Below are positions 1 through 8,172 of a DNA stretch of 64,000 bases, one piece after another. A program made the translations under genes and the position numbers. Under the pieces are notes generated by a model. It was not told the origin of the DNA, made no database searches, and saw only the letters and a program-made list of their open reading frames with translations. This stretch comes from Phaeodactylibacter xiamenensis (lineage in GTDB: Bacteria > Bacteroidota > Bacteroidia > Chitinophagales > Saprospiraceae), in assembly GCF_000759025.1 (NCBI RefSeq), contig NZ_JPOS01000004.1, forward strand, positions 1 through 64,000, read 5' to 3'. Position 1 is the first letter of the stretch. The number at the start of each line of letters is the position of its first letter.

Positions 1-2
1 AC

Positions 3-407
3 AATTACGCTGACAAAATCTTCATCTGGCATGACCGGACCCGATATGACCGACCTTTGTATCTGTTGACCAGCTTGGAATATGGCCCGCAAGCCGAAAC
101 ATATTACCGAAAGAGGTATCACATTGAAACCTTTTTCGGCGATATCAAATCTCGCGGATTCCACATTCATAAAACCAGGATTGAAGAGCCTCAAACCTTG
201 TTCAATCTCTTGATCGTGGCTAGCCTGGCTTTCATCATCTGTATCTTGTTCGAGTTTGATGCCCGAACCTCAGCCCAGTTGGGTAAATTCTGCCGTAAAG
301 ACCGAATCGATAGCTTGTCCGTGTTTCAGATTGGACTGAGGGCTGTCCGATTTTATGTCAGGCATGCTTTAAATCTTTCTTTCCAATTTTCAAAGAACTT
401 CCCGTAA
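3..407 (+). CDS. IS4-type transposase, C-terminal part (cut by window edge)
   Basis: The frame is open from the left edge to a TAA at 405-407, so only the C-terminal 134 residues are present and the true start lies outside the window. The peptide contains YYRKRYHIETFFGDIKS, which fits the IS4-family signature Y-x2-R-x3-E-x6-K exactly; the Glu is the last acid of the DDE catalytic triad. A hydrophobic helix (LLIVASLAFIICILFEF) follows, as is usual at the C-terminus of these enzymes. A TTG at 57 could be taken as a start but would cut the domain, so I read the gene as partial. The right end of the insertion sequence should lie just after 407; without the left end its terminal repeat cannot be identified. 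Family is fairly certain; subgroup is not. Confidence 0.85.
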   Translation, partial: NYADKIFIWHDRTRYDRPLYLLTSLEYGPQAETYYRKRYHIETFFGDIKSRGFHIHKTRIEEPQTLFNLLIVASLAFIICILFEFDARTSAQLGKFCRKDRIDSLSVFQIGLRAVRFYVRHALNLSFQFSKNFP

Positions 408-657
408 AATAAAAGTGTACGGCAATGAAATGGCGTTTGGAAATCGAACTAAACACAAAAATAAAATTTCTAAACTGAACAGAAAAGACAGCTGTTCTTT
501 TAGTCGTTTTAAGGAGGTAAAAAAGCCCGTTTTGTAGTCTGTTGGCTAGTTTTGCTGCCCGGCCCAACGAAACATCGCTAATTTTACGACTTTAGATAGA
601 AGACTCGACTGTTTATTTATTTTTACCAACCGATCAACTTTGCAAAAACTGCCAATT

Positions 658-1260
658 ATGAAAAAGATAATGCAATTTGCCTTTCCTGTATTCATGCTGT
701 TAGCTATCGCCCAAAACACAGCTACAGCACAGCGCAGCGACACAGACCGCTACTTCGACGAAAGCCAGGGGTTTACACACCGGCTTTGGTATGGGGGGGG
801 AATCATCCTGGGCTTTTTTGGCGCCAATGGGGAAAGTACATTCTCTCTGGGGGCTACTCCGCTCATTGGTTATAAGATCACTGATAACTTTTCTGTAGGG
901 CCACGCTTTTCACTAATATACACCCACTACCGGCTACAAACCGGATTAGACCGGGTAACGACTACCAATCTCTTTGATTATGGCATTGGGGCATTTACGC
1001 GTTATAAAGTATTCCGCAGCTTCTTCATCCATTTAGAGTACGGGGCTGATAATGAAGAGTTTGTAACCGAATATGATAGTTTCAATGATGAAATCATCAG
1101 CACAAGATCCATCCGTAGCAATGCCTACGTTGGAGCAGGTTACAATGATGGGAACGGTATCTGGGGGTATGACATTTACCTGCTCTACAATACATTAGCG
1201 CCGGAAAACAGCCTTGGCCCACCCATTGAGTTTCGCTTCGGCCTGACTTATAATTTCTAA
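658..1260 (+). CDS. Outer-membrane beta-barrel-like protein, unknown function
   Basis: This 200-residue protein starts at the ATG at 658, because that start gives a clean signal peptide (MKKIMQFAFPVFMLLAIA then TATAQ). A TTG at 640 in the same frame would only add residues before the signal. The mature part is rich in Gly and aromatic residues in alternating patterns and ends in Phe (GLTYNF), as outer-membrane barrels do. It resembles the broad 'outer membrane protein beta-barrel' group of Bacteroidota, but I cannot assign a substrate. The preceding 250 bases separate it from the transposase and show no further gene. A strong hairpin follows the stop, so it is probably a single-gene unit. Confidence 0.7.
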   Translation: MKKIMQFAFPVFMLLAIAQNTATAQRSDTDRYFDESQGFTHRLWYGGGIILGFFGANGESTFSLGATPLIGYKITDNFSVGPRFSLIYTHYRLQTGLDRVTTTNLFDYGIGAFTRYKVFRSFFIHLEYGADNEEFVTEYDSFNDEIISTRSIRSNAYVGAGYNDGNGIWGYDIYLLYNTLAPENSLGPPIEFRFGLTYNF

Positions 1261-1352
1261 TGGATGGAATCGCAGATACGCTTAACCATCCAGGTCCCTC
1301 AAGGGAAAGCTCTTCTGTGATCGTATTTCGTTCCTGACATTTTCAGTAATCG

Positions 1353-1388
1353 AAAAGCCGGTATCAAATTGCTCTGATACCGGCTTTT
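1353..1388. terminator. Bidirectional intrinsic terminator
   Basis: A 14-bp perfect stem (AAAAGCCGGTATCA at 1353-1366 against its complement at 1375-1388) with an 8-base loop has an A run on its left and a T run on its right. It lies between two convergent genes and can end transcription on both strands. Confidence 0.85.
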
Positions 1389-1410
1389 CTATACCTTTTA
1401 CCGAACTATT

Positions 1411-4400
1411 TTAACGGCCGCCGACCATCACCTTAACAGCTTTGGCAGCATCACCGTTTTGCAGGTGCAGTACGTACAGCCCTGGTACCCAGTTGGCCAC
1501 CTCAAAGGTGTGGTTGTTGGTCCCCTTGGCCGTTTCTAGGCGTACCGTTTCCACGAGTTGCCCCTGACTGTTCAGCACCCGGAGGATACTCTGCGGAGCC
1601 GCCGCCTCTTCCAGGAAGAACTGCACGTTCAGGAACTGTGTAGCTGGATTTGGTGCAGCAGCCAGGCTGAGGATAGCATCAGGCCCGGCTGTACGTTCCA
1701 CCGTTAGCTCGCCTAGAGTCGGTGCCTCTACCCGGTTTACCGTGATAAAGTTGCCGGAAAGGTCCCAGCAATCTTCGCTCAGCATGTCTGTACCGGCATT
1801 GCTGCCCGGGAACGCAAACAGCTCACCGGTATAGGAAAGCCCCCAAATCCGGCTTACGCCCACTGAGGTATTCTCGAAGTCGTAAGTCCCATCAACGGAA
1901 ATATCCAGGATATGGTTATCGGTATCCGTAATCAGGTACAGATAAGGTATGTTCTGGCTTGCGCCCAAATTGATAAAGGACAGCAAGTCAGGCATGGTAT
2001 CCCCTACCGTTACGGTCACTTCGTCCTCACCATTATCAGTAAAAATGGTGCCTGCTTCCGGCCCTTCGTACACTACAGTAATGTAATTCTCCGAATACTC
2101 GAAGCAGTCTGCTGATGCTGGCGTAGTTGGGATTTCATTCCCAAAATTAAGGCTCAGGTCCCCTTCCAGACTCACGCCCCAAATGTGGTAGATACCCGGC
2201 ATCGCGCCCTCAAAGTCAATCACATCAATTTCGATATCATCTACGATGACCTGATTATTCTGGTTCGTAATGATGTAACGATAGATCGGATCCTGACTGG
2301 TCGTGGAAACCACTACAAAGTCGGGCGCATTACCGCCAGGGCAGATGTACACGGTATCTGTACCGCCAACTTCAGACAAAACTCCGCCGTCCACAGCAGG
2401 GCCACGGGTGATCGTCAGGAAGTTATCAGAAAGTTCGTAGCAGCTCGTAGAGAGCTCAATGGCGGCGGCATCCTCTCCGAAAAGGTCATTAAGCAGGCCG
2501 CTGTAGGACAAGCCCCAGATGCGGAATACGCCTTCCGGCAATTGAGCAAAGTTGAAGCTGCTGCTTTCGATCGTATCAATGACGATGTTGTTGACATCCG
2601 TAAGCAGGTAGAGGTAGCTGTTGAAAGAACCGCTTGTGGTTACAAACTCCACCGTGCCATCAGTTGGCCCAAGACAAACCAGGAGATCGGTTTCGCCGCC
2701 ACCTGTGGTCAGGCTTCCGCCTTCGGGTGCATCTCTGAGAACCGTAACAAAGTTGTCCGAAAGGTCTGCACAGCCATCAGAAAGCTGAATATTGGTCACC
2801 ACCTGACCCGGTCCTGCCAGTAGGTTACCGGTGTAGGAAATGCCATAAATCCTTGCCGCCCCGCTACCGGAGGTCTCAAAGTCAAACTGATTCCCGCCCG
2901 GAACAAAACCGAGGATAATGCCAGCATCATTCGTCAGCGCGTAGGTGTAGTTGGCACCCGTGGCAGTTGAGCTGTTGGAGAACGTGATGACATTAGGCTC
3001 TCCGTCTCCCTGACAGATGCTGATCACATCCTGACCAATGCCTAAGTCAGTGAAGATGACACCGCCGTCCACGCCTACTGCATTGATCTCGACAAACTGC
3101 CCCGTCAGGTCGTAGCAATCATCAGAAAGTGGATCAATGAAGATATTAGCACCCGGAAGGACGGAAATCTGCCCAGTATAGGACACACCATAGATACGGT
3201 AAGTCCCTTCCTGAATATTTTCAAAATCAAAGACTGAATCAATCGCACTTACCAGGAAGTCATTCTCATCCGTAATCAGGTAAGCATAGGGATTATCAGA
3301 AGCCCCGGTAACTTCAAAAGCCACAGAGTCCGCCACACCGTCCCCGACGCAAAGGTCCAGGCTGATTGGGCCGGCAACCGTCCCGATAGAACCAGCATTA
3401 GGCTCTACACGAATAATCGTGATGAAGTTATCGGAAAGGTCAAAACAGTCATCGCTAAGTTCGACTACGCCAGCGTCATCTCCTACTTGTGCGGTGATAT
3501 TACCCGTGTAGGCAAGCCCCCATACGCGGGCCACGCCCTCGCCCAGCGGCTCAAAATCGTAGCTGTCGCCTGCTATCAGATCAAGGATTACATTGTTCTC
3601 ATCGGTGAGGACATAGGTGTAAAGACCTGCTGTGCCAGTGCTGTCAAAAACAAGCACATCTTCCATACCGTCACCAGGACAAGTTACGACCTCGGTTTCT
3701 CCATCCGTAGTCGCCACCATACCGCCATCCGGTACCTGACTGAAAATGGAAACAAAGTTATCCGATACAGTGAAGCAGTCATCCGCCAGCACATCGGTAT
3801 TCACATCTGCACCAATTAGGATTGTAGCCAGGTTCCCGGCATAAGCCAGACCATATATACGGTAATCATTCTCTGCAAACTCATCGAAATCTACCTGATC
3901 TTCAGTAATGGTCGTCAGAATGATATCATTTTCATCAGTGAGCAGGTAGATAAAGCTGCCCGACACGCCTGCGCTGTCAAGGCTAACGATATCTTGCACA
4001 CCATTGCCAGGGCAAACATACAGTTCGGTTGCACCGCCTTCGATACGAACAATGCCACCATTCGGCACTTCACGGACTATAGTGATAAAGTTATCGGAAA
4101 GGTCGAAGCAATCATCACTCAATGGCACATCCGCCGCATTATCGCCGGGCGCCGCAGTGATGGTTCCGGTATACGCCAGTCCCCATACACGGCTGATGCC
4201 GATACCGCCTGCATCAAAATCAAATGCATCGGAGGTGATCAAATCGATGATTACATTATTGGTGTCCGTCAGTACATAAACATACTGTCCGGCTGTTCCT
4301 GTGCTGTCGAAAGTCACGACATCGGCATTGCCGTCGCCAGGGCAGGTTGTCACCATTTCAGCGCCGGAGGTTGTCGAAACCATACCGCCCTCCGGAGTTT

Positions 4401-7400
4401 CCCGCAGTACAGTGATGAAGTTGTCGGACAGATCGAAGCAGTCATCGCTCAGCCCTACTGCAGCGGCATCATCTCCTACATTAGCGGTGATATTACCCGT
4501 ATAAGCCAAGCCCCAAATTCGGCAAGTTCCCGCAGGAGCGCCGTCCAGGTCGAAGGCATCGCCGGAAGGCAAGTCCAAAATGATATTGTTGTCGTCTGTA
4601 ATCACGTAAGTGTATAAACCGGCAGAAGTATTGGCGCTGTCCGCCATGATAATATCCGGCATACCGTCGCCAGGGCAGGTGTAAATTGTAGTCTCGCCAT
4701 TTGGCATAGCTACTGTACCGCCCTCCGGCACTTCACGAACTACAGTGATGAAGTTCTGAGAAAGATCAAAGCACTGATCGGCCAGTGCAACAGCAGACGC
4801 GGTATCACCAACCTCTGCCGTGATATTGCCAACGTAGGACAAGCCCCAAATCCGGCAATTACCGGCCGGTGCACCGTCAAAGTCGAAGGTATCGCCACCC
4901 GGCAAGTCCAGGATGACGTTGTTCTCATCCGTAATCACATAAGTAAATGGCGTAATTGCAGCCAGAATACTGTCCACAGAGACGATATCCGCCACGCCAT
5001 CACCCGGGCAGGTGTAGACGGTTGTTTCACCATCTTCTGTGGTAATCTCGCCGCCAAAGGGCACTTCGCGGATGACGTCCACAAAGTTTTCAGAAAGGCT
5101 GAAGCAGTCGTCGCTAAGCATTGCCGTGGAAGCCGTATCTCCCGGCTCGGCAATCAGGTTGCCGGTGTAAGCCAGGCCCCAAACCCGCACAATACCGGTT
5201 TGATTGGTCTCGAAGTCGTAGACATCCACCGGGAAGGCATCGAGGATAATGTTTTGCTGGTCTGTAACCACATAAATGAAGTTGGGCCCTACCACGCCGG
5301 CGCTGTCAAAGGCCAACACATTGGAAAGGCTGTCGTCCGGGCAAATAAAGGCAAGGTCACCACCGCCTTCCAGCTCCACCGTTCCACCTACGGGTACCTC
5401 ACGCACAACGGTGATGAAGTTGTCGGAAAGATCAAAGCAATCATCGCTCAGCATCGCTACGGAAGCGGTGTCGCCAATCATTGCCGATATTGCCCCCGTA
5501 TAAGCGACCCCCCAAACACGAACAATCCCAGTCTGATTGGTCTCAAAGTCGTAGCTGTTACCATTGACAAAATCCAGGATCACATTATCCTCGTCTGTGA
5601 TGACATAGGCAAATGGCCCCGGATAAGTACCCATGCGCTCAAAAGTGAGGACATCAGCCATCCCATCGCCAGGACAGGTAAAGGCCTCTGTAATCCCACC
5701 GTCCAGGCTGATTGTTCCACCATCCGGTGTTTGACGAATCACCGTTATGAAGTTTTCAGAAAGGCTGAAACACTCATCGGTCAGTTCCACATCGGAAGCA
5801 ATATCACCTACTTCGGCAGTGATGTTGCCGGAGTAAGCCAGGCCCCAAACCCGGCACGTACCAGCAGGGGCATCGTCAAAATCAAAGCTGTCGCCGCCCG
5901 GCAGGGCCAGGATTTCATTATTCTCATCCGTAATCACGTAGGTGTAAGCGCCCTGAGAAGTACCGGCGCTATCGAACTCAATGACGTCTGCCACTCCATC
6001 ACCAGGGCAGGTAAAGACGGTGGTCTCTCCGTCTTCGGTGGCTACGGTGCCACCATTAGGCGTTTCCACAATTACGGTGACAAAATTATCAGAAAGATCA
6101 TTACACTCATCAGAAAGTATTACTGCTGAGGCATCATCTCCTGCCCCGGCCGTGAGGTTGCCGGTGTAAGCCAGGCCCCAGGCATAGTAAGTGCCTTCTA
6201 TGAGTGCATCAAAATCGTAAGTGTCTCCATCTGCCAGGTCTACGATGATTAGCTCATCAGTAGTGATGACATAGGCGTAAGTACCCGTGGAAGTACCCGT
6301 CGTTTCAAAGCCGATCACATTAGGCGTGCCATCAGGGCATACGATGATGGGGTCAAGCCCGCTCACTGCGGCCACTGTACCTCCTTCCACCGCTTCGCGC
6401 CGGACAGTGATGAAGTTCTCTGATAAGCCAAAGCAGCCATCAGCCAATGCTGCAGTAGCGGCGTTATCGCCAACCTCCGCCAGAAGTGTTCCACCGTAAG
6501 CCAGGCCCCAAACCCGGCAAACGCCCACATCGGTGCCTTCAAAATCGAAGCTCCCGGAAGGGGCTATCGCAAGGATATTGTTATCGGTATCTGTTATCAG
6601 GTAGGTATATTCGTCCGCTCCGGCTGAAGTATTGACAAATCCAAGTATATCAGCTACACCGTCACCTACACAAACGAAGGTCTCATCGCCACCATCTTCA
6701 AGCCGCACAGTAGCGCCATCCGCTTCCTGACGATCTACCGTGACAAAATTGTCAGAAAGGTTGAAGCAACCGTCCGAAAGGTCAGTTGCGGCAGCATCCA
6801 TACCTTCCATTGCGGTAAGGTTGCCCGTATAGGAAAGCCCCCAAACCCGGCAAATACCGACAGGAGCATCTTCAAAGTCGAAGCTGTCACCACTGACAAT
6901 ACTTAGGATGACGTTATTCTCATCAGTCACCACATAAACATAGGGAGCAGTAGCGGTGGTTTGGTTGGTGAAGGTCAACACATCAGCCTGCCCGTCATTC
7001 ACACAAACCAGTGCTTCTGTGCTGCCATCTTCGAGGGCCACGGTGCCCCCATCAGGTAAGGCACGGTCGATCTCAATAAAGTTGTCAGAAAGCCCAAAGC
7101 ATTCTTCTGCCAGTTGTGTGGCAGCGGCATCGTCTCCGGGCTGAGCCAGCAAGCCTCCGGCGTAAGCCAGGCCCCAGACCCGGTAATTGCCTTCCGGCAA
7201 AAGGTCGAAGTCATAGCTGTCGCCATCAATGATTTCAATGATAATATTGTTCTCGTCCGTGAGCAGGTAAACATAGCCTGCCGTCATATCGCCTGTAGAA
7301 GTAAAGGACAGCACGTCCGAGATGCCGTCTTCCGGGCAAATGAACTGTGATGTACTGCCATCAGAGAGCGATACGTCTCCTCCATCGGGCACGAAGTTGA

Positions 7401-7803
7401 TCACCGGAATGAAGTTGGTGGTCAGGGCGCCACAAATGGAGGCGAGGTCAGCCGTTTCGGCATTCTGTCCGGGCTCTGCGGTAACCTGCCCCAGCCAGGC
7501 AAACGCCCAAACCCGAAAGTTGCCTGCACCCAGCCCTTCGAAGCTCAGGGTGTTGTCGATGCTTACCTGCAGGATGGTGTTGTCCTCATCCGTGATGAGA
7601 AAACCAAATGGCATCGCCAGGGTACTGGTCGAGAAGTCGTAGGTCTCTGCCAGCCCATCACCTTCACAGGTGACGATTTCCGTTCCTCCTCCACGCAGCT
7701 CAATGGTTGCGTAATCAATACAATTGACCGGGAATTGGGCCCAAGCCGTTGTGGACGCGAACAACAGGCTCAGTATCCCGAGTAGTAGACTTTTGACCTT
7801 CAT
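1411..7803 (-). CDS. Giant secreted repeat protein with T9SS type A sorting domain
   Basis: This 2130-residue protein has a signal peptide (about residues 1-22, ending TTAWA), then 18 tandem units of about 111 residues (about 23-2024), then a roughly 80-residue C-terminal domain. The units share a plan: a Gly-Gly start, a TCPGDG-like Cys motif, YTYVITDENN, a GDSFDFD-like turn, CRVWGLAYTG, and DDCFDLSDNFITV. Most units carry two Cys (in CPGDG and DDCF) that could form a disulfide; unit 18 lacks the first. The C-terminus (PNPATQFLNV, then a Ser-Gln-Gly turn, then PGLYVLHLQNG and KAVKVMVGGR) matches the type A T9SS sorting domain, which sends proteins across the outer membrane and is then removed. 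It is probably an extracellular or surface-attached adhesin or scaffold; the ligand is unknown. No catalytic motif is visible. It stands alone, ending at a shared terminator. Confidence 0.9.
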   Translation of the reverse strand: MKVKSLLLGILSLLFASTTAWAQFPVNCIDYATIELRGGGTEIVTCEGDGLAETYDFSTSTLAMPFGFLITDEDNTILQVSIDNTLSFEGLGAGNFRVWAFAWLGQVTAEPGQNAETADLASICGALTTNFIPVINFVPDGGDVSLSDGSTSQFICPEDGISDVLSFTSTGDMTAGYVYLLTDENNIIIEIIDGDSYDFDLLPEGNYRVWGLAYAGGLLAQPGDDAAATQLAEECFGLSDNFIEIDRALPDGGTVALEDGSTEALVCVNDGQADVLTFTNQTTATAPYVYVVTDENNVILSIVSGDSFDFEDAPVGICRVWGLSYTGNLTAMEGMDAAATDLSDGCFNLSDNFVTVDRQEADGATVRLEDGGDETFVCVGDGVADILGFVNTSAGADEYTYLITDTDNNILAIAPSGSFDFEGTDVGVCRVWGLAYGGTLLAEVGDNAATAALADGCFGLSENFITVRREAVEGGTVAAVSGLDPIIVCPDGTPNVIGFETTGTSTGTYAYVITTDELIIVDLADGDTYDFDALIEGTYYAWGLAYTGNLTAGAGDDASAVILSDECNDLSDNFVTVIVETPNGGTVATEDGETTVFTCPGDGVADVIEFDSAGTSQGAYTYVITDENNEILALPGGDSFDFDDAPAGTCRVWGLAYSGNITAEVGDIASDVELTDECFSLSENFITVIRQTPDGGTISLDGGITEAFTCPGDGMADVLTFERMGTYPGPFAYVITDEDNVILDFVNGNSYDFETNQTGIVRVWGVAYTGAISAMIGDTASVAMLSDDCFDLSDNFITVVREVPVGGTVELEGGGDLAFICPDDSLSNVLAFDSAGVVGPNFIYVVTDQQNIILDAFPVDVYDFETNQTGIVRVWGLAYTGNLIAEPGDTASTAMLSDDCFSLSENFVDVIREVPFGGEITTEDGETTVYTCPGDGVADIVSVDSILAAITPFTYVITDENNVILDLPGGDTFDFDGAPAGNCRIWGLSYVGNITAEVGDTASAVALADQCFDLSQNFITVVREVPEGGTVAMPNGETTIYTCPGDGMPDIIMADSANTSAGLYTYVITDDNNIILDLPSGDAFDLDGAPAGTCRIWGLAYTGNITANVGDDAAAVGLSDDCFDLSDNFITVLRETPEGGMVSTTSGAEMVTTCPGDGNADVVTFDSTGTAGQYVYVLTDTNNVIIDLITSDAFDFDAGGIGISRVWGLAYTGTITAAPGDNAADVPLSDDCFDLSDNFITIVREVPNGGIVRIEGGATELYVCPGNGVQDIVSLDSAGVSGSFIYLLTDENDIILTTITEDQVDFDEFAENDYRIYGLAYAGNLATILIGADVNTDVLADDCFTVSDNFVSIFSQVPDGGMVATTDGETEVVTCPGDGMEDVLVFDSTGTAGLYTYVLTDENNVILDLIAGDSYDFEPLGEGVARVWGLAYTGNITAQVGDDAGVVELSDDCFDLSDNFITIIRVEPNAGSIGTVAGPISLDLCVGDGVADSVAFEVTGASDNPYAYLITDENDFLVSAIDSVFDFENIQEGTYRIYGVSYTGQISVLPGANIFIDPLSDDCYDLTGQFVEINAVGVDGGVIFTDLGIGQDVISICQGDGEPNVITFSNSSTATGANYTYALTNDAGIILGFVPGGNQFDFETSGSGAARIYGISYTGNLLAGPGQVVTNIQLSDGCADLSDNFVTVLRDAPEGGSLTTGGGETDLLVCLGPTDGTVEFVTTSGSFNSYLYLLTDVNNIVIDTIESSSFNFAQLPEGVFRIWGLSYSGLLNDLFGEDAAAIELSTSCYELSDNFLTITRGPAVDGGVLSEVGGTDTVYICPGGNAPDFVVVSTTSQDPIYRYIITNQNNQVIVDDIEIDVIDFEGAMPGIYHIWGVSLEGDLSLNFGNEIPTTPASADCFEYSENYITVVYEGPEAGTIFTDNGEDEVTVTVGDTMPDLLSFINLGASQNIPYLYLITDTDNHILDISVDGTYDFENTSVGVSRIWGLSYTGELFAFPGSNAGTDMLSEDCWDLSGNFITVNRVEAPTLGELTVERTAGPDAILSLAAAPNPATQFLNVQFFLEEAAAPQSILRVLNSQGQLVETVRLETAKGTNNHTFEVANWVPGLYVLHLQNGDAAKAVKVMVGGR
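1732..7737 (-). repeat. 18 tandem coding repeats of about 333 bp
   Basis: The central 6 kb of the giant gene repeats with a period close to 333 bp (about 111 codons). Units 6, 9, 10, 11 and 13 are the closest to one another, sharing GETT/CPGDG, YVITDENN and VWGLAYTGNITA blocks, while units 1, 14, 15, 17 and 18 are more divergent. This suggests growth by internal duplication and partial homogenisation in the middle of the array. The opposite strand carries long open frames only because of this regular composition. Confidence 0.9.
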
Positions 7804-8172
7804 AGATAATTGCGGTTTTACTTTTTATTCTGACAGCTGCAAATCTGATGCCAGCTTCTTTTAGTTTGAAATCAAAGGCTTTTACCAGCTGCCAAAATAG
7901 TTGTTAGTTATTTTGGAATTATGAAATAGCTGAACTCAATCATTCAGTGCTGCGCAAGATAGCACTGATGCTGTAATAATGAATCCATCAAAAAACAAAT
8001 GAGGGGTAATTTGTCCTGACGATTCTGCAAAACACATGTCATTCGTCAGGTTTGTATACGCAAATACGTAGAGTAGGTTTCCCAAAGCGTTAGCAATGCG
8101 CTCTTTACAGAATACGTTGACAAGTTATTATAATTTTTTCTATAAAAAAAGCTCCGGTTCGAAATTTGGGGG
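7804..8172. other. 369-base non-coding gap with two inverted repeats
   Basis: This is the upstream region of the giant repeat gene (leftward) and the downstream region of the nuclease gene (also leftward). CCAAAATA at 7892-7899 pairs with TATTTTGG at 7909-7916, a possible operator or regulatory hairpin about 90-110 bases before the giant gene. CCTGACGA at 8015-8022 pairs with TCGTCAGG at 8043-8050 and could be a weak transcription stop for the nuclease gene, but it has no T run. I see no gene here and no clear TAnnTTTG box in the right position. Confidence 0.4.

Noticed and set aside
3994-6129. Long plus-strand open frames (for example 3994-4617 and 5200-6129) opposite the giant gene.
   Set aside because: They repeat with the 333-base period of the minus-strand repeats and arise from its codon pattern; they have no start context or domain of their own.
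1732-7737. A CRISPR-like array because of regular repeats.
   Set aside because: The period is about 333 bases, the repeats are diverged and coding, and no spacers or cas genes exist. No CRISPR was seen anywhere in the window.
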